A stretch of DNA of 64,000 nucleotides from Methanooceanicella nereidis (GCF_021023085.1 NZ_PGCK01000001.1:124001-188000), one strand, 5' to 3'. Shown: positions 53,673 through 63,366, counted from the first letter of the stretch. Numbers and translations are program-made. The notes: generated from the letters alone by a model not told the origin.

Positions 53673-54851
53673 CTAAAATATCTTAGACAGGATTTTGAAC
53701 AGGGGCATTCCCGGATTGAATATGGTATCGGATACAAACGAAAGAGGGACTTTTTCCATGCCTCTTGACTTTAGTGTCCCGAAAAAAATATTCAATGAGC
53801 TATCGTTCATCCTGGATACGACCATTGCAAGCTTATAGTTCCTGCTTATCATGCGTCCGATCGTATCAAATATCTCGCGATCATACGCGGCGAGCGAAGA
53901 TGCAGAAACATCGCCGGATCTGATCGCATCCGCTGCTACATTACCCGATATTCTCCCGCTGGCCATCGCACTTATGATACCTGCTCCCGTAAGCGGGTCG
54001 CTTAGTCTTGCCGCATCGCCTGTCAGCATCATCCCGCCTGTGGAAATGCATGGCAGAGTATCCTGCACCGGCACGATCCCGGCCACCGACTCGAGAATGC
54101 TGCTTCCGGGGAATCTGGCGTTCACGAATTCGGTAAGGTATTGTATAGGATGCGACCTGTCAGTCATGCTGGCGAGCATGCCTAAGCCTACATTAGCCTC
54201 ATCCTTACCTTTTGGAAATACCCATGCATAGCACCCCGGCGCCACGCTGCTGCCGAAGTAAAAATCGCAGCATGACGGGTCTATATCGATGCCGGTAAGA
54301 TGGAACTGGGCGCATGTGGCGGCATGCTTGAGCTTGAGAGTAGTGTCTATCCCGGCCCATCTGCCTATTTTTGACTCTACGCCATCAGCCCCTATCACAA
54401 CAGGGGCCGCTATCTCAAAACATTCCCCGCGGCTGATACCTCTGATACCGCAAACCTGGCCCTTATCCATTAAAAGGGATGTTGCCTGTGTCTTTACCAT
54501 CACTTCCGCGCCTGCATTCGCAGCAGACCTTGCCATGTCCCGGTCGAATATTTTTCTGTCGAGCACATACCCGAGCTCTGTATCCGAGTTTTTCTCCCTG
54601 AGCTCAAACTTATTCCCGTCAGGCGAAAAGAGCCTGGCGCCGGATATTTTCGAACATACCCATTTTGGATCTATATCCGTGAATTTAAGCAAGGCGTTCC
54701 TGGGCACTCCTTCTCCGCAACGCACGGGCTCCCCGATCTCCTGGCGCTTTTCTATCAGCAAGACTTCAAGTCCTTTCTCGGCTGCCGTCCTTGCGGCTAT
54801 CGATCCCGAAGGCCCTGCGCCGACGACGATGACGTCATATTTATCTTTCAT
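53673..54851 (-). CDS. geranylgeranyl reductase family FAD protein
   Basis: The 392-residue flavoprotein begins with the FAD-binding DVIVVGAGPSGSIAARTAAE (residues 6-25), has the conserved CGEGVP segment (45-50), a second FAD loop VIGADGVESKIGRW (about 152-165) and MLTGDAARLSDPLTGAGI (about 275-292). These identify geranylgeranyl reductases, which saturate the isoprenoid chains of archaeal lipids. The small ferredoxin gene immediately upstream overlaps it by 11 bases and probably supplies the electrons, as shown for a similar reductase/ferredoxin pair of Methanosarcina acetivorans. The start at 54851 is well fixed by that overlap. Confidence 0.93.
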   Translation of the reverse strand: MKDKYDVIVVGAGPSGSIAARTAAEKGLEVLLIEKRQEIGEPVRCGEGVPRNALLKFTDIDPKWVCSKISGARLFSPDGNKFELREKNSDTELGYVLDRKIFDRDMARSAANAGAEVMVKTQATSLLMDKGQVCGIRGISRGECFEIAAPVVIGADGVESKIGRWAGIDTTLKLKHAATCAQFHLTGIDIDPSCCDFYFGSSVAPGCYAWVFPKGKDEANVGLGMLASMTDRSHPIQYLTEFVNARFPGSSILESVAGIVPVQDTLPCISTGGMMLTGDAARLSDPLTGAGIISAMASGRISGNVAADAIRSGDVSASSLAAYDREIFDTIGRMISRNYKLAMVVSRMNDSSLNIFFGTLKSRGMEKVPLSFVSDTIFNPGMPLFKILSKIF

Positions 54852-55020
54852 AGGATATTTTCTCCATAGCGCCCATCGGGCATGCTTTCAAGCATTTTCC
54901 GCAATCTATGCATTCCTCGTCGATGCTGATAAAAGTCTCTACCAGTGTGATCGCATTTTTTGGACAAACGGCTACGCATCCGCCACAATACCCACACTTG
55001 AACCGGTTGACGGCTATCAC
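54841..55020 (-). CDS. 2[4Fe-4S] ferredoxin, partner of the reductase
   Basis: This 59-residue product has two CxxCxxCxxxCP motifs: KCGYCGGCVAVCPKN (residues 8-22) and ECIDCGKCLKACPMG (36-50), so it binds two [4Fe-4S] clusters, as in bacterial-type ferredoxins. It begins with a GTG at 55020 eight bases after GGGGGT and ends inside the first codons of the geranylgeranyl reductase gene, with an 11-base overlap. Its role as direct electron donor to the reductase follows from this coupling and from the known pair in Methanosarcina. Confidence 0.93.
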   Translation of the reverse strand: MIAVNRFKCGYCGGCVAVCPKNAITLVETFISIDEECIDCGKCLKACPMGAMEKISYER

Positions 55021-55289
55021 AGATTTTACCCCCGAATTAGCCAGCTATCTAACAGGATAATTATTAACTTAAATTAATTAATAGTTATTAACTAAAAATA
55101 TATTAAATGATACACTGATGGATCGCCATATGTTCTTTGAGCAAAAATATTTTATATGGTTGAAGAAATCCAGTGTTGAATTATAATAGCGCGATCTACG
55201 ATTTATAGTCCGATAGAGCATTAGAGGTAAAAGAAAAACGATAGATAGTTCTATATTGATAATTTAAAAATAAATAAAACGTGGTATAT

Positions 55290-55565
55290 ATGGACTCGGA
55301 AGATATAAACAATTGTAAAAATAATATTGTTAACGAAATTGAAAATATAATAGAATATGTAAAAAATTTTGAAGTCCATTCTGTTAAAGATGAAAAAGCC
55401 CTTGATGAGCTATATGACATCGTAAGCAATATGACTAAAAGGGTCAATGAGATCGAAGAGGCTCACAGACGCCGCATAGAGCTTACGAATGAATTGATGA
55501 GGACTCTGGGCGAACTGGAGAACAGCCATAAAAAATTCGCAGAGAAATTTTCTAAGAACGAATAG
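55290..55565 (+). CDS. hypothetical coiled-coil protein
   Basis: The 91-residue product is all-helical and mostly charged, with a heptad pattern (IENIIEYVKNFEV, then IVSNMTKRVNEIEEAHRRRIE and LMRTLGELENSHKKFAEKF). No family is recognised. It stands alone, and a hairpin terminator begins right after its stop codon. ATG at 55290 was preferred to the GTG at 55281 because the residues added by the latter carry nothing typical. Confidence 0.65.
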   Translation: MDSEDINNCKNNIVNEIENIIEYVKNFEVHSVKDEKALDELYDIVSNMTKRVNEIEEAHRRRIELTNELMRTLGELENSHKKFAEKFSKNE

Positions 55566-55571
55566 GAGGAT

Positions 55572-55606
55572 GCGGCGATTTATGCCTCGCCGCTGGCCGT
55601 TTTTTC
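55572..55606 (+). terminator. stem-loop with T-tract
   Basis: GCGGCGA (55572-55578) pairs with TCGCCGC (55587-55593), followed by TGGCCGTTTTTT. It ends the transcript of the coiled-coil gene. An AGGAGG just before it could also translate a tiny frame, which I do not support. Confidence 0.7.
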
Positions 55607-55908
55607 TCCCGGTAAGTCGGTCTGCGCGTTCGCCGGCCGATCATTAGTTTATAGCATGTCGTCGCCGTTATAGACGGTAGTATATTTTAAGGTGTAAATT
55701 TGGGAGGTCCAATGAATATGTCGACCGGTTGATATATATTATTTTTCTATAAATAAAATAATTACAAATCTAAGAATAACGGATAAAAAATACTGGAATG
55801 ATAGTCCATAAGATCGAAAATAATTATATTGCAGCTACCTTATTTTTCCCATATCAACCCAAAATTATATCTAACATGGTCAATAATGGCTTATAGAGGA
55901 AGATTTAC
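55607..55908. other. intergenic region before the transglutaminase gene
   Basis: A+T-rich from about 55730 on, with several TATA-like words (TATATATTATTTTTC near 55735). I see no gene. The AGAGGA at 55895-55900 is the probable ribosome-binding site of the next gene. Confidence 0.35.
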
Positions 55909-57078
55909 CTGTTAAGTAAAAAGCGCCTTGCCATGCTTTGTATGATCATCGCATCTATCGCGGTAAGCGGTTGTATCCTTTATCAGGCAGATAGCAGTAA
56001 GGATATTTTTAATGGTATGCCGGATCAGACACCGACACCTGATGCCACAGTGAGCCCTTTGCCGGAGAATGAGAAAATTTCTGCTCCCAACCCTGGGGCC
56101 ACCCTATCTCCTTCAATTATCCCGCCGGCAGTAGAACCGCAGGCCATGATGACTGCGGTCGAGCCGTATCATTGTGTGTTTAAGTGGACATATGAAAAGA
56201 TCAGGTGGACCTTTAACGCGGAAATATCAAAAGAAGCCCTTGACCTTTACAGAAACAAGCCCCATAACAGGACGACGAACTACGCGAATTATGCCCTGTC
56301 GGAAGAGGACAGGGGATTCCTGAACGAGATGATCGGCAGCATATGTGAATCCGGAAAAAACAACGGCTACGGCGAATATGATAATTTGATGAACATCGTC
56401 ACGTTCGTACAATCTTTACCTTATGCTTCGGATAAAGTGACCACAGGCTACGAAGAATATCCGAGGTATCCCGTAGAGACGCTGGCAGACAATGGCGGCG
56501 ACTGTGAAGATACCTGTATACTGGCCGCGGCATTATTACATGAGATGGGATACGACGTAGTGTTCATAAAGCTCCCCGACCATATGGCAATTGGGATCAG
56601 GTTACAGGAAGACCGCGAAGGGACGCGCTTTGAATACGAAGGTTCCTATTATTACTATCTTGAAACGACGGGAGAGAACTGGGGGATAGGGCAGGTCCCG
56701 GATGAGTATAAAGGTGTTCGGGCAGAGATATATCCGCTTGTCAAAAGCCCGGATGTCGGGATGAGCTTCATCGCCGAAAGATCCGGTTCGGACTCTGATT
56801 TTGTTTACTTTACAGTACGTTGTAGCATTAAAAATGCCGGACCCGGTGACGCTAATGGTTTAAAGGTCCATGTGATGGCCATGGCAGTGAATAAAGGCGA
56901 TAATTATATCTGGCCCCCTGATCAGGAGATATACCCGGGCAATGTCCCTGAAGGATCATCCGTTGAAGTTGAAGCTGAGATAAAGGTGCCAAAAAATGAG
57001 GCTTCGATGATAAAATGCGTACTATCCGGAGAAAATATTGAAAATAAAGAAATGACGACGGAAATTTTCACCGTGTAA
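55909..57078 (+). CDS. transglutaminase-like lipoprotein
   Basis: The product is exported and lipid-anchored: KKRLAMLCMIIASIAVSGC ends in a lipobox Cys. The first ATG (55933) would remove the basic part of this signal peptide, so the real start is probably the CTG at 55909, eight bases after AGAGGA, or a nearby non-standard codon; the frame is open to a TAG at 55894. A Thr/Pro linker follows. The middle domain has the transglutaminase-like triad region NGGDCEDTCILAAALL with the catalytic Cys and PDHMAIGI with the His. The last 110 residues form a beta-sandwich of the CARDB type. Such proteins may act on cell-surface proteins or peptides. Confidence 0.82.
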   Translation: MLSKKRLAMLCMIIASIAVSGCILYQADSSKDIFNGMPDQTPTPDATVSPLPENEKISAPNPGATLSPSIIPPAVEPQAMMTAVEPYHCVFKWTYEKIRWTFNAEISKEALDLYRNKPHNRTTNYANYALSEEDRGFLNEMIGSICESGKNNGYGEYDNLMNIVTFVQSLPYASDKVTTGYEEYPRYPVETLADNGGDCEDTCILAAALLHEMGYDVVFIKLPDHMAIGIRLQEDREGTRFEYEGSYYYYLETTGENWGIGQVPDEYKGVRAEIYPLVKSPDVGMSFIAERSGSDSDFVYFTVRCSIKNAGPGDANGLKVHVMAMAVNKGDNYIWPPDQEIYPGNVPEGSSVEVEAEIKVPKNEASMIKCVLSGENIENKEMTTEIFTV

Positions 57079-57204
57079 ACTTTTAAAATTTTAAAAATAT
57101 TTTTAATATATTTGATTTCATTTTTACATAAATATTTACATACGAAAATATGATGTACCTGGAATTCCTATATAGTATAATTAGCCCCTATCAAGGAGTT
57201 TATT

Positions 57205-60200
57205 ATGGAGAATAATGTGAGGGGGAGTGACGAGAGGCATAGCCATGGGGAAAAGAGGGTAAACGACCTAGGATCATCACATAGCTTATTTTTTGAAGAT
57301 ATATTAGAAGACATACCCTTACCAGTAGCCATAATCGACCCGGATGATAAAGATGTCAGAAGTAATCAGGCATTTTACGCAATGACAGGATACAGCCATG
57401 AAGAGTTGATCCGGGAGCTTAATTTACAGGCTTTTTTTACGCACACAGGATATTCCGAATATAATGAGCGGACTGTATCCAGTAAAAAAAATATTTCCAT
57501 ATCCAAGTTATCGATCAAATGTAAAAACGGAACATGTATCCCTTTAAATATCATAGATAGAGAGCCCTTGGACGTGAACGGCGATAAGCGGGCGCATAAA
57601 GTTGTCATATTTGCCGATACCCCCGAAGGGAGTAAAATTCCTTTTAATATTAACGAAAAGCGATATCAGGTCCTGGTAGAAGTGCAGAATGACCTGATAG
57701 TATGTTTCGATAAGTTCGGTATCATAACTTTTGCAAACGAAGCCATATGCAAATATGCGGGGATCGGAAAGGAAGAGATGATCGGCAACATGGTCGATCG
57801 GATAGTATCGCAGGAGCTCAGGGAGGCTTTACTTAAAGAGATCGGGTCCATGAGCATGGACTATCACGTTTTAATAAAAGAATGTCAATTCAAGAAACAT
57901 GACGGCTCCGTGCGATGGATAGAATGGATCAACCATTGCATGTTCGACGACCGGGGAAATTTCATCGAATGCCAGTCAATAGGTAAAGACATTACTTCCC
58001 GGAAGACGATCGATGAGGAAATAAAAAATAATGAACAGATGTTCAATAAGCTTTTCAATCAGATCAATGACATCGTTTTTACCATGGACCGGTACAGTCG
58101 CCTTTTAAGCGTATCCGGAAAATGGTTTGAAAAATACGGGATAAAGGAAGACCTATTGCGGGGAAGATCCCCGTGGGAAGTTTTAGAGACAAAAGACCCA
58201 AATGCAATAATAGATGTTCTTGAACGTGCTTTTTCAGGTGAAGAGACATCATACGAATGGTCAGGATCATATCAAGGCCGGATATTTTATTTTCAGATAT
58301 CATTATCCCCCATCCGGGACCGGAAAGGCGATATAATTGGGGTTTTGGGGATAGGCCGTGAGATCACGGATAGCAAGTGCATGGAAAAGGAACTGCAGGA
58401 TAAGGAAGCCTGGTTATGCCGTATTACCGATAACATGAGAGATATTGTCATGGAGATCGATAATAAAAGCGTTATCACTTATGTCACCCCATCCGTCAAG
58501 ACAGTGCTGGGCTATGGCACGGAAGAGATCATTGGCAGGAGTGTCTTTGATTTTTCCCACCCTGAGGATATTGAAAAAATCGTAAAGATGACGATCCAGG
58601 CCCTGAAGACGGGCAAAGGCGGCAAGATGGAGCACAGGATCAGGGATATTAACGGAAAATATCTCTGGTTCGAGACGATAGATAATCCTGTCACGGACAG
58701 CTCCGGGAATGTGACAAAGGCGGTCATAGGGATACGAGATATTACCGACCGGAAAAAGATCGAGGACGAATTAATAAAAAGCGAAAGAAGCTACAGGATC
58801 CTTGCGGAAGGCGCAAAGGACATCATTTTCATAATAAGCAAAGACCTGACCATTGATTATATCAACAATTTCGTATCCGGGTTGTTTAACGTTCGCAGGG
58901 AAGATGTGGTAGGCAGAAATATTACAGAATTACTGGAGGGAAAGATCTTCCATAGGATCATGTTTGATAATATAAAGGAAAAGTTACGGATGATCTTCAC
59001 TTCAGGTTCGCCGATGACAAGCGAGGATCTCCTGACCATTAATGGTAAAGATATCTGGCTGAACACTCATTTGATCCCTATAGACGGTACTGAAGGGGAA
59101 ATAATTTCCGTAATGGGCATCTCGCGCGATGTCACCGACTATAAAAAAGCGGAGAAAGCTTTACGTGAAAGCGAGCAGTTGCTGGCGAAAGCGCAGCAGA
59201 TAGCCCATCTCGGCAGCTGGAACTGGGACTTTGTAAATGATTCGGTCATATGTTCCGACGAGGCTTACAGGATACTGGGAATATACCCGGTGGAACGGGA
59301 AACTGACACGGACATACTATCGAGTAACATCGACCCGCTGGACAAGCATATTATCGAAGATCACATAAATGAGGCTAAAAGAGATAAAAGGTCATTTCAG
59401 AGCATCGACGTCCGTATAGTCCAGCCCGACGGCTCGAAGCGTATAGCGCATGTGGAAGGGGAAATGATCTTTAACGACGCTGGCAGTGCTGTTCGCATGT
59501 ATGGCACCATACAGGATGTGACTGAAAGAAAGAAAGTGGAGCTCGCCCTGATGGAGGCCAAGCTGCAGGCTGAGCTATATGTGGACCTGATGAGCCATGA
59601 CATAAGCAATATTAACCAGATCATAATGGGCTATCTTGAACTGGCCAGGGACATGTCCGGGATGGAAGATGAAAGCAGGCGGTTCATAGAGAAATCTTTT
59701 GAAGCGCTGAAAAATAGCTCCAATTTGATAAATAATGTCAGAAAGATCCAGATGACCAGGTCCGGGGAACTAAAATACGAGGGTATCGACCTTGGAAAGA
59801 TCCTATCTGAGATATGTTCCGAATATACTAACATTCCGGGCACTGATGTAGAAATAAACATAAAAGACTATAATGATCGGTTCGTGAGAGCAAATGAGCT
59901 GTTAAAAGATGTCTTTGTGAACATCGTAGGGAATTCGATAAAACACTCCGGCGGACTTGTGATCATAGATATTTATCTTACGAGGGCGTTTGAGAGCGGC
60001 AAAGAATATTATAAGGTCATAATAGACGATAATGGTCCGGGCATACCTGATGAGATAAAATGCAAGATATTCGACAGGTCATGGCGCGGGGAGACTAAAA
60101 CAAAAGGCCGGGGGCTGGGGCTGTTCCTGGTAAAGACCCTTGTCGATAGCTTTCAGGGAAGGGTATGGGTGGAAGATAAGGTGCCTGGAGAAACGGGCAA

Positions 60201-60252
60201 AGGAAGCAGGTTTATAGTGATGTTGCCTTCATTTAAGAGCACAATGAATTGA
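57205..60252 (+). CDS. soluble histidine kinase with six PAS domains
   Basis: The 1015-residue protein has no membrane helix. Six PAS domains follow one another, starting near residues 25, 150, 275, 400, 525 and 650 (for example VAIIDPDDKDVRSNQAFYAM, IVCFDKFGIITFANEAICKY, IVFTMDRYSRLLSV). The kinase core has H798 in LMSHDISNINQ, the N-box VNIVGNSIKHS, G1 DDNGPGIPDE and G2 GRGLGLFLVKTLVD. It belongs to the H-D-I-x-N kinase group of this window and is close to the one at 33566 in its last 200 residues. It should sense several cytoplasmic cues; none is identified. No receiver gene nearby. Confidence 0.93.
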   Translation: MENNVRGSDERHSHGEKRVNDLGSSHSLFFEDILEDIPLPVAIIDPDDKDVRSNQAFYAMTGYSHEELIRELNLQAFFTHTGYSEYNERTVSSKKNISISKLSIKCKNGTCIPLNIIDREPLDVNGDKRAHKVVIFADTPEGSKIPFNINEKRYQVLVEVQNDLIVCFDKFGIITFANEAICKYAGIGKEEMIGNMVDRIVSQELREALLKEIGSMSMDYHVLIKECQFKKHDGSVRWIEWINHCMFDDRGNFIECQSIGKDITSRKTIDEEIKNNEQMFNKLFNQINDIVFTMDRYSRLLSVSGKWFEKYGIKEDLLRGRSPWEVLETKDPNAIIDVLERAFSGEETSYEWSGSYQGRIFYFQISLSPIRDRKGDIIGVLGIGREITDSKCMEKELQDKEAWLCRITDNMRDIVMEIDNKSVITYVTPSVKTVLGYGTEEIIGRSVFDFSHPEDIEKIVKMTIQALKTGKGGKMEHRIRDINGKYLWFETIDNPVTDSSGNVTKAVIGIRDITDRKKIEDELIKSERSYRILAEGAKDIIFIISKDLTIDYINNFVSGLFNVRREDVVGRNITELLEGKIFHRIMFDNIKEKLRMIFTSGSPMTSEDLLTINGKDIWLNTHLIPIDGTEGEIISVMGISRDVTDYKKAEKALRESEQLLAKAQQIAHLGSWNWDFVNDSVICSDEAYRILGIYPVERETDTDILSSNIDPLDKHIIEDHINEAKRDKRSFQSIDVRIVQPDGSKRIAHVEGEMIFNDAGSAVRMYGTIQDVTERKKVELALMEAKLQAELYVDLMSHDISNINQIIMGYLELARDMSGMEDESRRFIEKSFEALKNSSNLINNVRKIQMTRSGELKYEGIDLGKILSEICSEYTNIPGTDVEINIKDYNDRFVRANELLKDVFVNIVGNSIKHSGGLVIIDIYLTRAFESGKEYYKVIIDDNGPGIPDEIKCKIFDRSWRGETKTKGRGLGLFLVKTLVDSFQGRVWVEDKVPGETGKGSRFIVMLPSFKSTMN

Positions 60253-60402
60253 TCTTCTGGTTCATGGGCCGTTTTATCATTTTCGGCTGGCGTCCAATAT
60301 GGCCTGCAGGCCAGATTGACAGTGAACTAAAATGTAAAACATGATCCAAAAGTAAAAATGTCGAGATACTAAAAGAAAAAATGTGCCGCATATTGCGGCT
60401 AT

Positions 60403-60879
60403 CTATGCGATCTTTTCAAACATGACGGGCGTATCGTCCAGATAGATCTGTTTTCTGACCTCATTATAAGTGACCAGGCTTTCTATGTAATCTCCCGTAG
60501 TATTGTCATAATAAGTTACGAGGTAGCGATTAGTTTCGATCTTTTCCCATGTGCCGTCATAGACATGGGTTTGCGCGTCCCAGATGAAACTGCCATCGGC
60601 ACGGAATACCATCATTGTCGAAGCCAGTCCGCCTTTATCGCGCCATGTGCCGATTATCGGGTCGCCTGTCCGGTCATCATATCCCTGAGTGGGCTCCGGC
60701 GTCGGCGTCAGGACAGGGTATTCGGTAGGCTCGGGGATCACTGTCGGCTCCGGAGTAGGCTCGGGCTTCAAAGCAGGGAGCGATACAGGTAAATTTGACA
60801 TATCAGTACAACAACAGCAACCGCAGGTTAATATAGATGATATTAAGATCCCGGTCATAATTAATACATTAAGCCTCAT
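60403..60879 (-). CDS. exported protein with Pro-Glu-Thr linker
   Basis: The 158-residue protein begins MRLNVLIMTGILISSIL and then CGCCCC, four or more Cys after the signal segment, one of which is probably a lipid anchor. It is followed by a (PEPT)-rich linker of about 35 residues and a small domain with DPIIGTWRDKGGLASTM and FRADGSFIWDAQTHVYDGTW, which resembles the lipocalin-like or small-sandwich domains that start GxWR. The function is unknown. Confidence 0.72.
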   Translation of the reverse strand: MRLNVLIMTGILISSILTCGCCCCTDMSNLPVSLPALKPEPTPEPTVIPEPTEYPVLTPTPEPTQGYDDRTGDPIIGTWRDKGGLASTMMVFRADGSFIWDAQTHVYDGTWEKIETNRYLVTYYDNTTGDYIESLVTYNEVRKQIYLDDTPVMFEKIA

Positions 60880-60981
60880 TCTCTTCCACCATGATCTGTT
60901 TTAAAGTTAGATATTATAACCAGATACTTAAATCATTTGTTATCAGTATCTATAATGACATTGATTCCTGCCGGAATTCCG

Positions 60982-62880
60982 TCATTCCGTGACATCACCG
61001 ATACCGGCAGGGAGCGTAAAGAAGAATGTCGAGCCCTGTCCGGGTTTACTCTCCACCCATATCCTGCCGCCGAGCAATTCGACATATGCCTTGACCTGTG
61101 CCAGCCCCAGGCCGGTGTTTTCCTGTTCTGCATAATCGTCACTTTCCGCCATGTAGAACCGCTCGAAGATCTTATTAAATAGCTTTTCGTCTATCCCGGC
61201 GCCTTCATCCTTTACCGAGAAAAGGCAGGAATCCCCGCCATTCTTTACTTTTATTTCAATTCTGGTGCCTGGATCACTATATTTTACCGCGTTTGACAGA
61301 AGGTTATCCACGACATAGTTGAATTTTTGAGGGTCGGAAAATAATTTGAGCCCCGCGGGTGAATCATAAAAAATGTTCCTGTCGAAAGCCCTGTAGTTAT
61401 CTATGAGTTCTTTTAGCATTTCCTCTACAGAAAAAATATCTTTTTCTGCTTTTATCTTACCGGAGTCCAGCCTTGACTGTTCCAGCATACGGTTCACGAT
61501 ATTGTTCTGTCTTTTTGCGTTCCGTTCTATGACATCGAGATATTTTTTCAACCTTTCGTCTTCCACTTCCAGCTTCAGTATCTCTGCGTAGCCAATTATC
61601 GGCGTCAGCGGTGTCCTTAGCTCATGGGCTGCTATGTTCATGAAGTCAACTCTTCTATCGTATTCCTCCATGAGGCTCCGGTAAACGTTCTGAAGGTCGT
61701 TTTCGAGCTTGATCTTACCGGATATGTCTTCCGCCACCATGACGAAGCTGGATATCTGGTCGTCTGATGAGAATGTAGGGAATATTTTTATCGACAGGTG
61801 AAGGTCGCACCCGGTAATTATATCAGAATTGATTATTATGTAAGGCATGACGAAGGCCTCCCCTCTTTTTAGCCGCTCCAGATGTTCCGTTCCGTGGTCG
61901 CTTTTTTTAATGATGTGATCAAAAAGGTTGAACTTGCCGATAATTTCTTCTTTCTTTATGTGGAATAGTCTTTCCAGAGGCTCGTTCATCAATATGACAT
62001 TACCTTCGACGTCCGATATGCACATGGCGTCCGGGGACTGCATTATCAGGTCATCCATGAATACCCTGGTATCCTTGAGCTTTTTATTGATCTTTTTCAG
62101 GGCCTTTATCTTCATGTCCTCAGTGGTGTAAACGATCAACGAGGCCGTCATGAATAGCATCGCCGTGGTATATATCAGGTCGGTAAAGCCGCCTGCCTTG
62201 TAGGAAAATAAGTATTTTGCCTCGAACAGGATATCCCCGCAAATGTTGATCATAAAGAACACTAATATGGTGAAGAACAGGTATTTGATCTCGTTCTTAA
62301 CGTCCGACATGATCAGCTTCGAGGAAAGGCATATGATGATTATGTCCGCGATAATGTAAAGCATCAGTATGAAGACGTCGAGCAGGCGCGTGCTATCCTC
62401 AATGTTCAGCAGGATGATAGAAACGACGCCTATCCCCATGACAAAGCCGAATAACGTGAAGTAGAAATCATTTGACGGCTTGATATACCACTGTCCCGAT
62501 CTTTTTATACGGTATAATCCTAACGCGATGAGGCAGTAGCTTCCGAACCAGCCGAATCCCCCCAGGAGATATGCCCAGTCATGCTTATACAAAAACGGCA
62601 GTAGTTCCCACATTATGTTCGAGAAAGTCCAGAAAGATAATGCTATCGAGAGCGTAAGCCCTATGAATTTGATATTTTTATCCATGCTGGAGAATAATAT
62701 CTTCAATGTAAGCAGCAGGCAGAGCGTCGGTAAAAGCACTTGCAGCATGCCGTATATGATATTCTTGTACGATGTCGGCATGAATAAAGTAACGATGGCT
62801 GCCAGTACAACTAACTGAATGACTATCAATAGAAATCGTAAAAGGTTTATTCCAACATCGTTTACCCGCTCATCGCCCAT
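60982..62880 (-). CDS. membrane histidine kinase with classical HELRTP box
   Basis: The 632-residue protein has about eight membrane helices (15-265), a PAS domain (about 278-395) and a regular HisKA/HATPase core: H419 in IAAHELRTPLTPIIGYAEIL, N-box NLLSNAVKYS, G1 DEGAGIDE, and G2 ENTGLGLAQVKAYVE. The first half matches the kinases at 9079 and 41768, but the kinase core is of another type, so this is a domain exchange between two kinase groups on one kind of sensor. The start ATG at 62880 is preferred; a TTG at 62892 is in frame. Confidence 0.92.
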   Translation of the reverse strand: MGDERVNDVGINLLRFLLIVIQLVVLAAIVTLFMPTSYKNIIYGMLQVLLPTLCLLLTLKILFSSMDKNIKFIGLTLSIALSFWTFSNIMWELLPFLYKHDWAYLLGGFGWFGSYCLIALGLYRIKRSGQWYIKPSNDFYFTLFGFVMGIGVVSIILLNIEDSTRLLDVFILMLYIIADIIIICLSSKLIMSDVKNEIKYLFFTILVFFMINICGDILFEAKYLFSYKAGGFTDLIYTTAMLFMTASLIVYTTEDMKIKALKKINKKLKDTRVFMDDLIMQSPDAMCISDVEGNVILMNEPLERLFHIKKEEIIGKFNLFDHIIKKSDHGTEHLERLKRGEAFVMPYIIINSDIITGCDLHLSIKIFPTFSSDDQISSFVMVAEDISGKIKLENDLQNVYRSLMEEYDRRVDFMNIAAHELRTPLTPIIGYAEILKLEVEDERLKKYLDVIERNAKRQNNIVNRMLEQSRLDSGKIKAEKDIFSVEEMLKELIDNYRAFDRNIFYDSPAGLKLFSDPQKFNYVVDNLLSNAVKYSDPGTRIEIKVKNGGDSCLFSVKDEGAGIDEKLFNKIFERFYMAESDDYAEQENTGLGLAQVKAYVELLGGRIWVESKPGQGSTFFFTLPAGIGDVTE

Positions 62881-63123
62881 AATGATCAGCAATTAACACG
62901 CTTTTATCTACTTTCAGTACTAACCTACCAGATGTATTTCAATCAGTTAAGATAAAAGGCATGTTCCAGAATAAACTTTTTGGGGTATATTAAAATATAC
63001 AATTAATACCAGGTCTTTGGCCTGAAGCCGATGAGCCTCAAGAAATGATCATCAGGAAGGAATAAAGAGAAGTAGCTGATCCAGCCCCTATATCTATACG
63101 GATAGGCTGTATTGATAGTTTAT

Positions 63124-63366
63124 TCAAGTACGCTCATGGCGACTTCGTGCTTTCAGTATTTTTTCCACCTGCTCGTTGACAGGCTCGAACCTGATGCCTT
63201 GATCGCCGGGATATGGTCCCTGGTGGTCATTATCGCCAAGCCAGATCTCCTCCGGAATGCCATCCGGAAAAGCCTTGCATATCCTGTGATAAAAGTCCGG
63301 GATCCAGTGTTTACAATAGCTGCATACAGGGCTGAACACTATATCGTCTTCACATATGTCTTGCAT
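63124..63366 (-). CDS. small conserved cysteine-containing protein
   Basis: The 80-residue protein has Cys residues at CSYCKHW (15-21) and a further Cys in [17 protein letters not shown] (about 28-44), followed by [17 protein letters not shown] recognise the motif C-x2-C-K-H and GIPxEI-x6-H-x3-YPGDxGI-x-FE from small proteins in many bacteria and archaea, but no function is known to me. It probably binds a metal. The gene is isolated. Confidence 0.75.
   Translation of the reverse strand: MQDICEDDIVFSPVCSYCKHWIPDFYHRICKAFPDGIPEEIWLGDNDHQGPYPGDQGIRFEPVNEQVEKILKARSRHERT

Noticed and set aside
54289-55077. 262-residue plus-strand frame
   Set aside because: It runs antisense to the reductase and ferredoxin genes, whose cofactor motifs are complete.
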